Assembly: GCA_036496265.1 (NCBI GenBank)
Contig: DASXLL010000135.1
Span: forward strand, 1-33,889
Direction: 5' to 3'
DNA: 33,889 nt
Origin: CAYLLN01 sp036496265
GTDB lineage: Bacteria > Planctomycetota > Planctomycetia > Pirellulales > Pirellulaceae
Position numbers and translations under genes: made by a program. Position 1 is the stretch's first letter, and each line of letters opens with the position of its first letter. Of this stretch, positions 6,756-15,570 are shown piece after piece. Below the pieces are notes generated by a model. The model was not told where the DNA came from. It searched no databases and was given only the letters and a program-made list of their open reading frames with translations.

Positions 6756-9263
6756 TTATTCTAGCTTGGCGGCCTTTGAGGTGTACCCCTGCGGCGAGGC
6801 GGCTGGGCCGGAAGAAAGTTGCACATGTTGCAATATTGTCTCGCGCGGAAGCGAACGAATTTGCTGGCACTCGGCAATGGTGAAGCCAGCGGCGAGGAGG
6901 CGGGCGGTCCAATAATGGTCGGGCTTGGGAGTTGGATTTGTGATTTCAGCCGGCTCAGCAGACGGCAAGTCTTCGTCTGTCGCCGCGGAGGCGAGTGTCG
7001 CGTTGATGTCGTCGATGCTGGCAGTGCTCTTGTCGCTAATGGGAATGGCCGCGGAGGAGATCGTGTTGTTCGCAGCTGTCTTTTGTGACGTGCGAAGCGG
7101 CAGGGATTGGAGGCGGGTTTGAAGGTGTATGTCGATGGGCGGCCGTTCGTTGAGCGACTCAACGCCCTTCATGACGGCTTCGCCGCGGTCGGTGAGACGG
7201 AGGAGCGGGCGATGGGGACGCTCTTCGACTTGCTGGAGGAGGCGGATGGCGAGAAGAGCGTCGATCAGCGAAATAACTTGGGGCTCGGTGAGCGGGGCGA
7301 GGAGGCCGAAGGTGCTGAGGGTGTTGAGTTTGTATTTTTGAATGTCCTTGGCCTGCGAGCCGATGAGCATGCGGGCGATCATTTGCTTGCCGAAGCGACC
7401 TTTGGCGCGGGCGACACCGGAGAGCACGGCGCGAACGGCATCGAGGATTTTGGCGTCGTGAGCGAGGGGCAACGTTTGTAATGGAGAGTTACCGGGGGCC
7501 TGACGGCCCCCGCTCGCCTGTTCGATTGGTTTCGTCTTTGGTTGTCGGCCATTGTTATGCGCTCGGCAGCTGTCGCAGGTGGCGCATTCGTGGGCGTTGG
7601 GGTCGCCGAAGTAGTCGAGGATTTCTAGTTGGCGGCAGCGGTGAGTGGTGGCGTAGCGAATCATCCGGTCGAGCTTGGCGTATTCCGCATCTTTGCGGCG
7701 CTCTTGCTCGGCGAAATCGATGCCGAGGGCCTCGAACGGCTTCTTCCGCTCCAGCATGTGGACGGCGCGGCCGCGGAAGGGAGGGACGAAGTCGAAGGCT
7801 TCGAGTTTGCAGACCTCACGAAGAGCGCGATTGATCGCGGTCTGGTCCATTTCGGCCGCTTGCTGGATCTGCCGCGGATTGAGGTAGACGCGCTCGAAGC
7901 GGCGGCCGCCGACGAGTCGCTCGATGGCTTGCAAAACGCGGCGTTGGACTTTGGCATCTTTGGGCAAGAGATCGACGAGCGTGGGCAGGTCGCTTTCAAT
8001 GCGGACGGCGGCCATGTTTTGGCGGGCGTCGAGGCGTTCGAGGGCTTTGCAGTTTTCGAGCAGCTTTTCGCAGGCGCTGACGCCGTCGCTGCGGATCGGC
8101 AAGTTGAGCTGCTCGCGGATCTCGTCGAGCGTGAGCTCGATCGGGTCGCTGTCGATCTCGCGGAGAAAGTCATAGACCTGCTCGACGATGGAGGGATCGG
8201 GATAGGCGCTCTCGATGAAATACTCTTGGATCCGGCGGTCGCGCTGCGAATAGAGCAGTAAGCAGCGAGAGATCTCGCCATCGCGGCCGGCGCGGCCGGC
8301 TTCCTGGTAATAGGCTTCGAGCGTGCCGGGAATGTTGTAGTGGACGACGAATCGCAGATCGGCCTTGTCGATCCCCATGCCGAAGGCGTTAGTCGCGACG
8401 ATAATCGGCGTTTTGCCGCTCATGAAGGAGTCTTGGACGCGGCGGCGGGCGTCAGGCTCCAGTCCAGCGTGGTAGAGATCGACCTTGCGACCGCTCGTGG
8501 CGGAGAGCACGGGCGCCAGCTCCTCGCAGGCCTTCCGCGTGGCCGAATAGACGATGCCGGCACCGGGCGTGTCGCGAATGAAGTTGATCAGCGTGCGGTC
8601 GCGGTCGGGCTCGCTGAAAATCTGCTCGACTTGAAAGTGCAAATTGGGCCGCGAGAAGCCGGTGATGAAAACGCGGGGGTTTGGGAGCTGAAGCTGGGCG
8701 ACGATGTCGCTGCGGACGTCGGGCGTGGCGGTGGCGGTGAGAGCAATCGTCTGCGGATGGTTCAGGCGCTGCCGCAGGCGGCCAAGGCGGGCGTAGTCGG
8801 GCCGAAAATCGTGGCCCCACTCGCTGATGCAGTGGGCTTCATCGACGGCGAGGAGTTGCACTTTCGCGTCGCGGAGCTTTTCGAGGAACAGTGAGCTGCG
8901 AAGTCGCTCGGGAGCGATATAGACGAGGTCGAAGCGGCCGGCGGCCATGTCGTCCATTCGCTGGAAAGCTTCGCCTGCGGACAGCGAGCTGTTGATATAG
9001 GTCGCGGCGATGCCCAACTCGGTCATGCTATCGACCTGGTCCTTCATCAGGGCGATAAGCGGGGAGACGACGAGCGTGAGGCCTTCGCGGGCGACCGCGG
9101 GAAGTTGGTAGCAAAGGCTCTTGCCGCCGCCGGTCGGCATGATACAGAGGCAGTTTTCGCCGCCCAAAATCGCTGAAATGACGTCGCGCTGGCCGGGGCG
9201 GAAGGATTGGAGGTTGAAGCGCGCGAGGTGGGATTCGGGAGGCGAGGGCGTGACGACTTCCAT
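6756..9263 (-). CDS. recQ: RecQ-family ATP-dependent DNA helicase
   Basis: 835 residues from the ATG at 9263 (MEVVTPSPPESHLARF). The upstream open frame to 9371 covers repeats and is not counted. Helicase motifs: FRPGQRDVI (motif 0), PTGGGKS Walker A at 43-49, DEAHCISEWGHDFRP at about 141-155, ALTATA, and QEAGRAGRDG (motif VI) at about 320-329. An extra segment of about 170 residues precedes the zinc site (C543, then C560, C563 and C566), whereas E. coli RecQ has zinc directly after the core. An RQC winged helix follows at about 600-700, and the HRDC domain is replaced by a low-complexity linker and a short helix-turn-helix (about 784-814). RecQ unwinds recombination and stalled-fork DNA 3' to 5'. 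A palindrome at 7493-7512 inserts SGGRQAPG in the linker between the zinc and winged-helix parts. Confidence 0.93.
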   Translation of the reverse strand: MEVVTPSPPESHLARFNLQSFRPGQRDVISAILGGENCLCIMPTGGGKSLCYQLPAVAREGLTLVVSPLIALMKDQVDSMTELGIAATYINSSLSAGEAFQRMDDMAAGRFDLVYIAPERLRSSLFLEKLRDAKVQLLAVDEAHCISEWGHDFRPDYARLGRLRQRLNHPQTIALTATATPDVRSDIVAQLQLPNPRVFITGFSRPNLHFQVEQIFSEPDRDRTLINFIRDTPGAGIVYSATRKACEELAPVLSATSGRKVDLYHAGLEPDARRRVQDSFMSGKTPIIVATNAFGMGIDKADLRFVVHYNIPGTLEAYYQEAGRAGRDGEISRCLLLYSQRDRRIQEYFIESAYPDPSIVEQVYDFLREIDSDPIELTLDEIREQLNLPIRSDGVSACEKLLENCKALERLDARQNMAAVRIESDLPTLVDLLPKDAKVQRRVLQAIERLVGGRRFERVYLNPRQIQQAAEMDQTAINRALREVCKLEAFDFVPPFRGRAVHMLERKKPFEALGIDFAEQERRKDAEYAKLDRMIRYATTHRCRQLEILDYFGDPNAHECATCDSCRAHNNGRQPKTKPIEQASGGRQAPGNSPLQTLPLAHDAKILDAVRAVLSGVARAKGRFGKQMIARMLIGSQAKDIQKYKLNTLSTFGLLAPLTEPQVISLIDALLAIRLLQQVEERPHRPLLRLTDRGEAVMKGVESLNERPPIDIHLQTRLQSLPLRTSQKTAANNTISSAAIPISDKSTASIDDINATLASAATDEDLPSAEPAEITNPTPKPDHYWTARLLAAGFTIAECQQIRSLPRETILQHVQLSSGPAASPQGYTSKAAKLE
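7493..7512. repeat. Palindrome inside recQ coding sequence
   Basis: CGGGGGCC-TGAC-GGCCCCCG is a perfect 8-bp stem with a 4-base loop. On the coding (minus) strand it is read in frame as part of ASGGRQAPG, between the zinc cysteines and the winged-helix domain. Its style matches the spacer hairpins, so it looks like an inserted dispersed element. Confidence 0.7.
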
Positions 9264-9348
9264 GTGGGGATTGTACAGAAAAGAACGACGTGGAGCGTCG
9301 GGAGAGCGGGTTCTCCAGGCAGAGCGTGGGAACGAGAGAAAGTTGTAT

Positions 9349-9367
9349 GGCAGGCTGGAAGCCTGCC
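9349..9367. repeat. Hairpin upstream of recQ
   Basis: GGCAGGCT-GGA-AGCCTGCC is a perfect 8-bp stem in the 109-base gap between the permease stop (9373) and the recQ start (9263). It may be a terminator or a REP-like element; no U-tract follows. The adjacent gcagagcgtgggaacgag is also repeat-like. Confidence 0.6.
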
Positions 9368-9372
9368 CCACG

Positions 9373-10752
9373 TTAGCGGAGCGATTCGAGAGGGCGGACG
9401 AGCATGGCGCGGATGGAGGGGATGAGGCCGCCGAAGAGGCCCATGGCGAGGGAGAGGGCGAGGCCGACGGCGATGATGTCGCCGCTGACGACCATTTCGA
9501 GCACGACGAATTTGCCGCCGCCTTGGCCGCTGCCGACGATGCTGGCGGCTTTGGTGCCGTGAATCAAGGAGCCGAGGGCACAGCCGGCGACGCCGCCCAC
9601 GAGCGCAAGCACGAGCGATTCGAGTAGAAACGAGGCTTGGACGTGCAGCCGGGAGAAGCCGAGGATGCGGAGGACGCCGATGTCTTTGCTGCGCTGGCTG
9701 ACGGCGGCGAACATGGTGTTCATGACGCCGAAGACGCCGCCGAGCGACATGATGGAGGTGACGATGATGATCGAGATCAAGAATTGCCAGTTGGTTTGGG
9801 AGAGGTTACTGAAGTACTCCGTTTCGGTATAAGCCTGGACGGCGGCTTTTTCGTATTCGTTGTTGAGGTAGTTTTTCAGCGTCAGAGCTTCAGCCGGGCC
9901 GGCGGTGCGGAGAACGAGCGAGGAGTAGGTCGCCTTGCGGAACATGCCGGCTATGAGGTCGCGTTTGGCCCAGATTTCGGAATCAAACGTGGAACCGGAG
10001 GAGCGAATGATGCCGACCGCAACCCAGATGCGGCCACCCAGTTCGAAGGTCTCGCCGACCTCAAGTCGTTCGCGGTTCTTGGCCGTGGCGAGCTGTTCGG
10101 GCTTGCGGTCGCGACCCAGCTCACGGGCAATGCCTTCGCCCAGGACGGCTTGAATGGCCTCTTGTTCCATGCCGACCGCGAGAACGCCTTCGGGGCTGAA
10201 CCACTGGCCGCCTTCATAAAGAGAAAGGCCGTGTACCTGCCCCGAAAGCTCTGCATCTTCGACGCCGCGAACTTGTGTGAACCGGCCTTTGGGCCGGCCC
10301 GGCTGGCGAACTTGCACCGGCTGATTGACAACGACGTAGGTTTCACGGCTAGCGAGCGGCCGGTTTTGCTCGTCGCGGAGGACGCCCGGCTGAAGTTCAA
10401 TATCGCCGGCATCAACGATCGCTACGTTGCTGAATGATTCATCCGTCGATCCTTCGGCCAAGACAATCACGTTGCCGGGCTGGCCGCTGCCGAGCGTGAG
10501 CTTGTACATGCCGTTGACGAAGGCCAGCATGACCGTGAGCAGGGCGATGACGGAAAAAAAGGCGAAACCAGTGAGCAGTGTCGTCAGCCAGCGGACTTGT
10601 AGATTACGGATGTTGTAGCGGACGGGAACTTTGCAGAGTAAGCCGAGCAATAGGACGAGGACGCCACCCACGACCAAGGGCATCAAGCTCCAGGAGGAGA
10701 GGCGGAAGGGGGTCGTGTCCCTGACGGCGGCGATGAGCAGGACGTGCAACAT
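9373..10752 (-). CDS. FtsX/MacB-type ABC transporter permease (second)
   Basis: 459 residues. Two N-terminal hydrophobic helices (about 24-43 and 57-85) precede a large extracytoplasmic MacB-PCD-like domain. The C-terminal FtsX domain has three helices at about 325-355 (LISIIIVTSIMSLGGVFGVMNTM), 380-400 and 428-450. The cytoplasmic loop SQRSKDIGVLRILGFSR is the classic coupling segment that contacts the ABC ATPase. It pairs with the other permease at 10855-12105, the ATPase at 12271 and the HlyD adaptor at 13071. The substrate cannot be told from sequence; relatives export lipoproteins, glycolipids, macrolides or peptides. It begins at ATG 10752. The 102-base gap to the upstream permease is mostly a hexamer repeat. 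Confidence 0.88.
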   Translation of the reverse strand: MLHVLLIAAVRDTTPFRLSSWSLMPLVVGGVLVLLLGLLCKVPVRYNIRNLQVRWLTTLLTGFAFFSVIALLTVMLAFVNGMYKLTLGSGQPGNVIVLAEGSTDESFSNVAIVDAGDIELQPGVLRDEQNRPLASRETYVVVNQPVQVRQPGRPKGRFTQVRGVEDAELSGQVHGLSLYEGGQWFSPEGVLAVGMEQEAIQAVLGEGIARELGRDRKPEQLATAKNRERLEVGETFELGGRIWVAVGIIRSSGSTFDSEIWAKRDLIAGMFRKATYSSLVLRTAGPAEALTLKNYLNNEYEKAAVQAYTETEYFSNLSQTNWQFLISIIIVTSIMSLGGVFGVMNTMFAAVSQRSKDIGVLRILGFSRLHVQASFLLESLVLALVGGVAGCALGSLIHGTKAASIVGSGQGGGKFVVLEMVVSGDIIAVGLALSLAMGLFGGLIPSIRAMLVRPLESLR

Positions 10753-10770
10753 GCGAAAGCGGCGTCAGGC

Positions 10771-10842
10771 AGGAGTAAGAGAAAGATTAGGAGTAAGAGT
10801 AGGAAAGATGATTAAGAGAAAGAGCAAGATAAGGATTAGGAC
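10771..10842. repeat. Hexamer-phased purine-rich repeat
   Basis: The plus strand from 10771 reads AGGAGT AAGAGA AAGATT AGGAGT AAGAGT AGGAAA and so on, nearly pure purine plus T in six-base steps. It is clearly related to the left arm of the block at 4476-4622 but lacks the complementary arm. It fills most of the gap between the two permease genes. Confidence 0.8.
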
Positions 10843-10854
10843 CGGGTCGTCGAG

Positions 10855-12105
10855 CTAGGTGACCTTGGAAAACACTTCGGTGACTTTTACGAGACACGCA
10901 GAGCAAGCGGGGAAAATGCTGCCAGCGAGGGCGGCAAGGCCGCCGACGGTTGGCCCCCACCAGAGGGCGGCGTCGTTGATCATGAACTTGGGAAAGAAGG
11001 CGATAGGAAAGGGGACGCCGCCGAAAACGTTGTTGACGACATACCAGGTGCCCGCGGAGCTGAGAAAGCCCGCGACCACGCCGAGCAAGATGGACTCAGT
11101 CAACACGAGTGACAGAATTTGCAACGGCCGAAATCCCAACACCTTCATAACGGCCAGTTCCATGCGGCGCTGGCGGACGCCGATGCTGATGGCGTTGGCG
11201 ATGACCAGCGCAAGCGAGATTAAAGCCGCGGGCACGAGCAGAAATCGGACGCCCCAGAGCAAATCGCGATAAGCGTCCAAGAAAGAGGCGATTCCCGAAG
11301 AGGCCGTTTCGCATTTGACCGAGGGGTTGGAATAGAACGGCGCCGATTCGATTTGGTCGGCGATCGTCGAGAACGCAGACGTGCTCGGAACGCGGAGCCA
11401 GACGAGATTGAGGCATTTTTGGGCCAGGGGATGCGGCTTGCCGGCGTGCTCGCGAGGCCATTTTTCCAAGACCTCGTTGAGCAAGTAGTCGCGGTGAATC
11501 GCGGCTGACTTGTCGTAGCGTCCGGGCGGAAAAACGCCGACAATTTCGAGTTCCAGATCGATGCCGCGAAAATTGATGCCGTAGAGCTTGATGCGCTCGC
11601 CTACGCGCTTTTGGAGCAGCGCTAATCGTTCTTTACCGACGATCAGTCCTTGGCGATTTTGATCGAGACGCTCGACGGCCTGAGAAAATTCCGCCATCTG
11701 ATCGGCGGGCAGGTTGTCGAGATCGTCCATCATCGTCGTGAGCTTTTTCGGCTCCATAGCGAAAGCGAAAAGGCTATTTTCGAGCGTGCGATTTTTGATA
11801 TCGGTGCAGCCGCCGTAAAACGACCAGGTCATAGAGTCGTCGGGGTGTAGGTCGCCATCGTTGTGGGCTGCACCGTCGGTTAGCGTGCCCGCGTATGAAA
11901 ACGGCATTTGGCTCGGAATCTGCCAACGCTCGGTGATGATGGCTTTCAGATTGCGTTGCTTTTCGGAGGTTGCGGCGTCGAGAAAGGCCAGGACTGACCA
12001 GACCCATGTCACTACGACTACCAGTACGATCGTTGTGAGTGATGTCAGCAACGACAGCACCGGATTGCGGCGGATGTTTTTCAGGATGAGCAGGGCGAAT
12101 TTCAT
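10855..12105 (-). CDS. FtsX/DevC-type ABC transporter permease (first)
   Basis: 416 residues. One N-terminal TM helix (about 15-38, LSLLTSLTTIVLVVVVTWVW) is followed by an extracytoplasmic domain of about 230 residues. Three C-terminal helices lie at about 285-308, 333-358 and 385-408. The loop GVRQRRMELAVMKVLGFRPLQILSLV is the FtsX coupling motif. This 1+3 topology fits MacB/DevC-like permeases lacking a fused ATPase. It follows the ATPase gene on the same strand across a 165-base repeat-filled gap and likely forms a heterodimer with the permease at 9373-10752. ATG at 12105 gives MKFALLILKNIRRNP, a normal family start. Confidence 0.88.
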   Translation of the reverse strand: MKFALLILKNIRRNPVLSLLTSLTTIVLVVVVTWVWSVLAFLDAATSEKQRNLKAIITERWQIPSQMPFSYAGTLTDGAAHNDGDLHPDDSMTWSFYGGCTDIKNRTLENSLFAFAMEPKKLTTMMDDLDNLPADQMAEFSQAVERLDQNRQGLIVGKERLALLQKRVGERIKLYGINFRGIDLELEIVGVFPPGRYDKSAAIHRDYLLNEVLEKWPREHAGKPHPLAQKCLNLVWLRVPSTSAFSTIADQIESAPFYSNPSVKCETASSGIASFLDAYRDLLWGVRFLLVPAALISLALVIANAISIGVRQRRMELAVMKVLGFRPLQILSLVLTESILLGVVAGFLSSAGTWYVVNNVFGGVPFPIAFFPKFMINDAALWWGPTVGGLAALAGSIFPACSACLVKVTEVFSKVT

Positions 12106-12115
12106 GGGTAACTCA

Positions 12116-12245
12116 AAGCACGAAGCACCGAAATCCTAAGCACGAAACAATTTAGAAGCACGAAATTCAAATACTGAAACGTTGTCATTTGTTTCTGTCA
12201 TTCTGATTTGTCGTATTTGGATTTTTTTCGTGCTTCGTGCTTCGG
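12116..12245. repeat. Inverted repeat of AAGCACG heptamers
   Basis: AGCACGAAGCAC at 12117-12128 (with further AAGCACGAAA copies to about 12165) pairs with CGTGCTTCGTGCTTCGG at 12229-12245. The arms flank an AT-rich centre. Heptamer units (AAGCACG, CGTGCTT) occur in tandem in both arms. It fills the gap between permease and ATPase genes and has no coding sense. Confidence 0.8.
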
Positions 12246-12270
12246 ATTTGAGACTTGAAATCTGAGATTT

Positions 12271-13068
12271 CTACATGGTTCCGTGGGCGGCAACGGCACC
12301 GTCTACGAGTTGCCCTTTTTCCAGCCGGAGGACTCGATCGGCGCGGCGGGCGGCGCGGGGATCGTGAGTGACGAGGATGATCGACTTGCTCAAACCGGCG
12401 CGGAGTTCTTCCAGGAGGTCGAGAATTTCCTCAGCGCTTTTGGCGTCGAGATCGCCGGTGGGTTCGTCGGCGACGATCAGCTCGGGGTCGGTGACGATGG
12501 CGCGGGCGATGCCGACGCGCTGTTGCTGGCCGCCGGAAAGCTGGCCGGGACGATGCCGCGATCGATCTTTCAATCCTACGAGGTCGAGGGCGATTTCCAC
12601 TTGCTGGCGGCGGGCTGCGGCTGACATGGGCAACAGGAGCAGCGGCAGCTCGACGTTTTCAAAGGCGCTGAGCACTGGCAGCAAGTGATAGAACTGAAAT
12701 ACGAAGCCGACGTGTCGTGTCCGCCAGCGGGCAAGCTGCGACTCGCTCATTTTTGAGATGCAATTGTCGCCAACCCAAACTTCGCCTTCACTGGGGCGGT
12801 CGAGGCCAGCAATTAGATTCAATAGCGTCGTTTTGCCGGAGCCGCTGGGACCCATGAGGCCGAAAAACTCGCCGCTAACGACTTCGAGGTTCAGCCCGTT
12901 GAGCACGTCGATTCGCTCGCTGCCGCGGCGGAAATACTTGTGCACGCCCGCGATGCGGACGACTGGTCGGCCTGCGCTCAAGCTAAGATCCTTCTCGGCA
13001 ATGTTGGAAAACTGATGGACCGGCGCGAGCTGACCAACGCTGCGCGTCGGTGCCCGTCGCTGGTCCAA
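12271..13068 (-). CDS. ABC transporter ATP-binding protein (LolD/MacB type)
   Basis: About 265 residues. Walker A is GPSGSGKTT, the Q-loop lies in VGFVFQFYHLLPVLSAFENV, the signature is LSGGQQQR, Walker B is LIVADEPTGDLD, and the H-loop is ILVTHD. The FQFYHLLPVLSAFENV stretch is typical of the LolD/MacB/DevA branch that works with FtsX-type permeases. It hydrolyses ATP to drive the two downstream permeases. The chosen start is a TTG at 13068 (LDQRRAP, read as Met), 3 bases after the HlyD stop, consistent with coupled translation. No ATG exists before the ABC core, so the first 35 residues are uncertain. Confidence 0.92.
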   Translation of the reverse strand: MDQRRAPTRSVGQLAPVHQFSNIAEKDLSLSAGRPVVRIAGVHKYFRRGSERIDVLNGLNLEVVSGEFFGLMGPSGSGKTTLLNLIAGLDRPSEGEVWVGDNCISKMSESQLARWRTRHVGFVFQFYHLLPVLSAFENVELPLLLLPMSAAARRQQVEIALDLVGLKDRSRHRPGQLSGGQQQRVGIARAIVTDPELIVADEPTGDLDAKSAEEILDLLEELRAGLSKSIILVTHDPRAARRADRVLRLEKGQLVDGAVAAHGTM

Positions 13069-13070
13069 CC

Positions 13071-14414
13071 CTATGGCTCGGGGACGATCGTGGCGACGGG
13101 GGATTCGACTTGTTCCCCGAGGAAGGAAACAATCGCCCCCATTTCGGGCTTTAAGTAAATGCCTTCTTCGTCGGCGGGGATTTTGATTTTTACGCGAACG
13201 GGGATCGCTCCTTTCGCTCGGTCGGCGATAGGCATGAGGCGATCGACAATGCCTTCGTAAACCCGGTTGGGATACGCTTCGGCCCGCACGCGGCAGCGCT
13301 GGCCAACCTGGACCCGGGAGATATCGCGCTCCTGAACATTCAGATCGACTTCAAGATCGGAAAGGTCTGCCATATCGCAGAGGCTGAAGCTGCCGTTCAT
13401 CGCGATGGGATTGACGACATTGCCTTCCTCAGCGTTTTTCTTGAGGATCGTGCCGGTGACTGGGGCGAGAATCGTGCAGTTGCCCAACCGCCACTTGGCT
13501 TTGATGACATCGGCTTCGGCTTGAGACAATTCGGCTTTGGCGACTTCGATTCGCTCCTGACGCGGACCGATCTGCATGAGCTGCAGTGCATAGGTGAGCT
13601 TTTGCGCGCGGCGGAATTGAGCGAAATATTTGCTTTCGGCCAGCTCCAGCTCTTGCGGCGTCGCGGCGCTTTTGCGGCGCAGCTCGATCGTGCGTTTGTA
13701 TTCGGCTTCCATTTGCGGCAGCAGCGCTTGAGCCTCCTGCAAATCGGCCTCGGCTTCTTTGATCTCCTCCGGCCGGTTGCCATTTTGCAGCTCGCGAAGT
13801 CGCTCGCGCATGAGGCGGACATTGGCCTCGGCCCGTTGAAGGTCTGCGCCGTAGTCGGTCTGCTCGAGCACCGCGAGCACGTCGCCTTTGTTGAAGCGGC
13901 GGCCTTCTTCGACGTTGAAGGTGACGATCATGCCGCTGACTTTGGGGCTGACCAGAATCTGGTGGGCCGGAATGATGTACCCCTTTGATTCCAGGACGAC
14001 ATCGCGCCTGGCGGTCGCTGGGTTCGGACTGCTGGTGAACGTCGCCGCGCGAACCGGGCTTTTTTCAGGCGTTGTGCTGGCCGCCAATGGCTCGCTTGGT
14101 TTAGCCGGCGACTCGGTGTAGCGACTCGTGCCGCGACTCTTGCTTGTCGGTTGAACCGATTGCTGCTCGGCAATCGCTCGCGCTGCTGCCGAGGGCGAGG
14201 GCCACCAATACCAGGCTGCTGTGGCGATCAAACCGGCCGCCAACGTCAACGCCAAAGTCGAACTGGCGCTGAACCGTCGCTGCGGCAGATGTGCCAGGCT
14301 CAACGAGCGAACGCGATCGCCTAGTGCGCGGTCGCCGCGACCCTGGCGGCCGTCTGGAACAACTGGGACAGGCCCAGCCGGTTGCGGTGCGCTCTTCGTT
14401 CGCGGCTGAAGCAT
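13071..14414 (-). CDS. HlyD-family efflux adaptor (DevB/MacA-like)
   Basis: 447 residues from ATG 14414 (MLQPRTKSAPQP); the frame is open to 14507 but without family sense. A cytoplasmic head of about 50 residues precedes a TM helix at about 52-71 (TLALTLAAGLIATAAWYWW) and a Pro/Ser-rich linker. The biotinyl-lipoyl half (GYIIPAHQILVSPKVSGMI) is followed by a long coiled-coil hairpin (about 185-310, with ELRELQNGNRPEEIKEAEADL). The second lipoyl half is ILAPVTGTILKKNAEEGNVV, followed by the beta-barrel. Such adaptors link inner-membrane transporters with an outer duct. It lies directly upstream of the ATPase and two permeases, forming a four-gene export system. queA ends 99 bases upstream. Confidence 0.9.
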   Translation of the reverse strand: MLQPRTKSAPQPAGPVPVVPDGRQGRGDRALGDRVRSLSLAHLPQRRFSASSTLALTLAAGLIATAAWYWWPSPSAAARAIAEQQSVQPTSKSRGTSRYTESPAKPSEPLAASTTPEKSPVRAATFTSSPNPATARRDVVLESKGYIIPAHQILVSPKVSGMIVTFNVEEGRRFNKGDVLAVLEQTDYGADLQRAEANVRLMRERLRELQNGNRPEEIKEAEADLQEAQALLPQMEAEYKRTIELRRKSAATPQELELAESKYFAQFRRAQKLTYALQLMQIGPRQERIEVAKAELSQAEADVIKAKWRLGNCTILAPVTGTILKKNAEEGNVVNPIAMNGSFSLCDMADLSDLEVDLNVQERDISRVQVGQRCRVRAEAYPNRVYEGIVDRLMPIADRAKGAIPVRVKIKIPADEEGIYLKPEMGAIVSFLGEQVESPVATIVPEP

Positions 14415-14513
14415 GGGAAAACGCCGAAATAGATGCAGCAGGACGTACGTTCTTATTATGGCAGGCGGGCGATCGTTATCCAGGCCGATTTGCCGCCGGA
14501 AATGCACCGGCGA

Positions 14514-15560
14514 CTATTGAATTAGCATCGCATCGCCATAACTAAAGAAGCGGTAGTGGTCGGCGACGGCTTCTTCATAGGCTTTGCGGAGAAGCTGATC
14601 ACCGCCAAACGTGCGGACGAGAATCAAAAGTGTGCTCTTGGGCAGGTGGAAATTGGTAAGGAGGGCATCGACGGCGCGGAACTGATAGGGGGGACGAATA
14701 AACAAGTTGGTGTCGCCTGAAAATGGCTCGATTTCGCCGCTGGCGGCTGCCGTTTCGAGCGTCCTTGCGACGGTGGTTCCCACCGCGACAATTCTTCGGC
14801 CCGCGCGTTTGTACCCGGCTAGTCGCTCGGCGGTTTCAGCCGATAGAGAGCACCACTCGCTGTGCATCGCATGGTCTTCGATCTTTTCGGCGGTGATCGG
14901 GCGGAATGTGCCGACGCCGACGTGCAGAGTCACTCGCTCTTGCGCAATTCCCATCCGCGTTAATGCGGCCAACAGCTGCGGCGTGAAATGGAGGCCCGCT
15001 GTTGGCGCCGCAACGGCGCCCGGGCATTCGGCAAAGACCGTCTGATATTGCTCGATGTCTTCGGCAATCATTTCGCCATCGCGGATATAGGGCGGCAGGG
15101 GCACACGGCCGATGCGCTCTAGAATTTCCAGCGGCCGCCCCATCGGCTCAGGCCGGGCGGCCCAAACGCCGCCGTCGAGCTTCGAGATCAGTCGCAGCGT
15201 AATGGTCTGCCGCACGTCCCAAGACAAAACAACGATCGCTTCACCAGGTTCAAGTTTGCCGCGGGTCTTGCTGAGTATCTTCCAGACGCCGTGCTCGTCG
15301 GCTCCGAGAAAAAGGCCGGTCCAGCGGGCGTTCGTGCGGTCGCGGCGGCCGACGAGGCGGGCGGGAATGACTTTGGTGTCGTTGAAAACCAGGCAATCGG
15401 TTGGCCGCAGAATTTCGGGAAGGTCGCGGATGTGCCGGTGCTCGATCTGGCCGCTCGCGCGATTCACGAGCATCAGCCGAGCGTCGCTACGCTTGGCCAG
15501 CGGATGCTGGGCGATGAGCTCCCGCGGCATGTCGAAGTCGTAGTCGGCGAGCTCGGGCAT
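14514..15560 (-). CDS. queA: tRNA preQ1(34) S-adenosylmethionine ribosyltransferase-isomerase
   Basis: 348 residues, the standard length. It starts DYDFDMPRELIAQHPLAKRSDARLM and contains the QueA signatures LVFNDTKVIPARL, PLPPYI, CPGAVAAPTAGLHFT and LHVGVGTFRPI. It ends with IRPPYQFRAVDALLTNFHLPKSTLLILV. The enzyme transfers the ribosyl of SAM to preQ1 in tRNA, forming epoxyqueuosine. No other queuosine gene is in the window. The start is ATG 15560. A 7-bp hairpin lies immediately upstream (15571-15587). Confidence 0.97.
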   Translation of the reverse strand: MPELADYDFDMPRELIAQHPLAKRSDARLMLVNRASGQIEHRHIRDLPEILRPTDCLVFNDTKVIPARLVGRRDRTNARWTGLFLGADEHGVWKILSKTRGKLEPGEAIVVLSWDVRQTITLRLISKLDGGVWAARPEPMGRPLEILERIGRVPLPPYIRDGEMIAEDIEQYQTVFAECPGAVAAPTAGLHFTPQLLAALTRMGIAQERVTLHVGVGTFRPITAEKIEDHAMHSEWCSLSAETAERLAGYKRAGRRIVAVGTTVARTLETAAASGEIEPFSGDTNLFIRPPYQFRAVDALLTNFHLPKSTLLILVRTFGGDQLLRKAYEEAVADHYRFFSYGDAMLIQ

Positions 15561-15570
15561 GAGGGTAGTC

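Noticed and set aside
9264..9371. N-terminal extension of RecQ
   Set aside because: It consists of hairpin and repeat DNA; RecQ homology begins just after ATG 9263.
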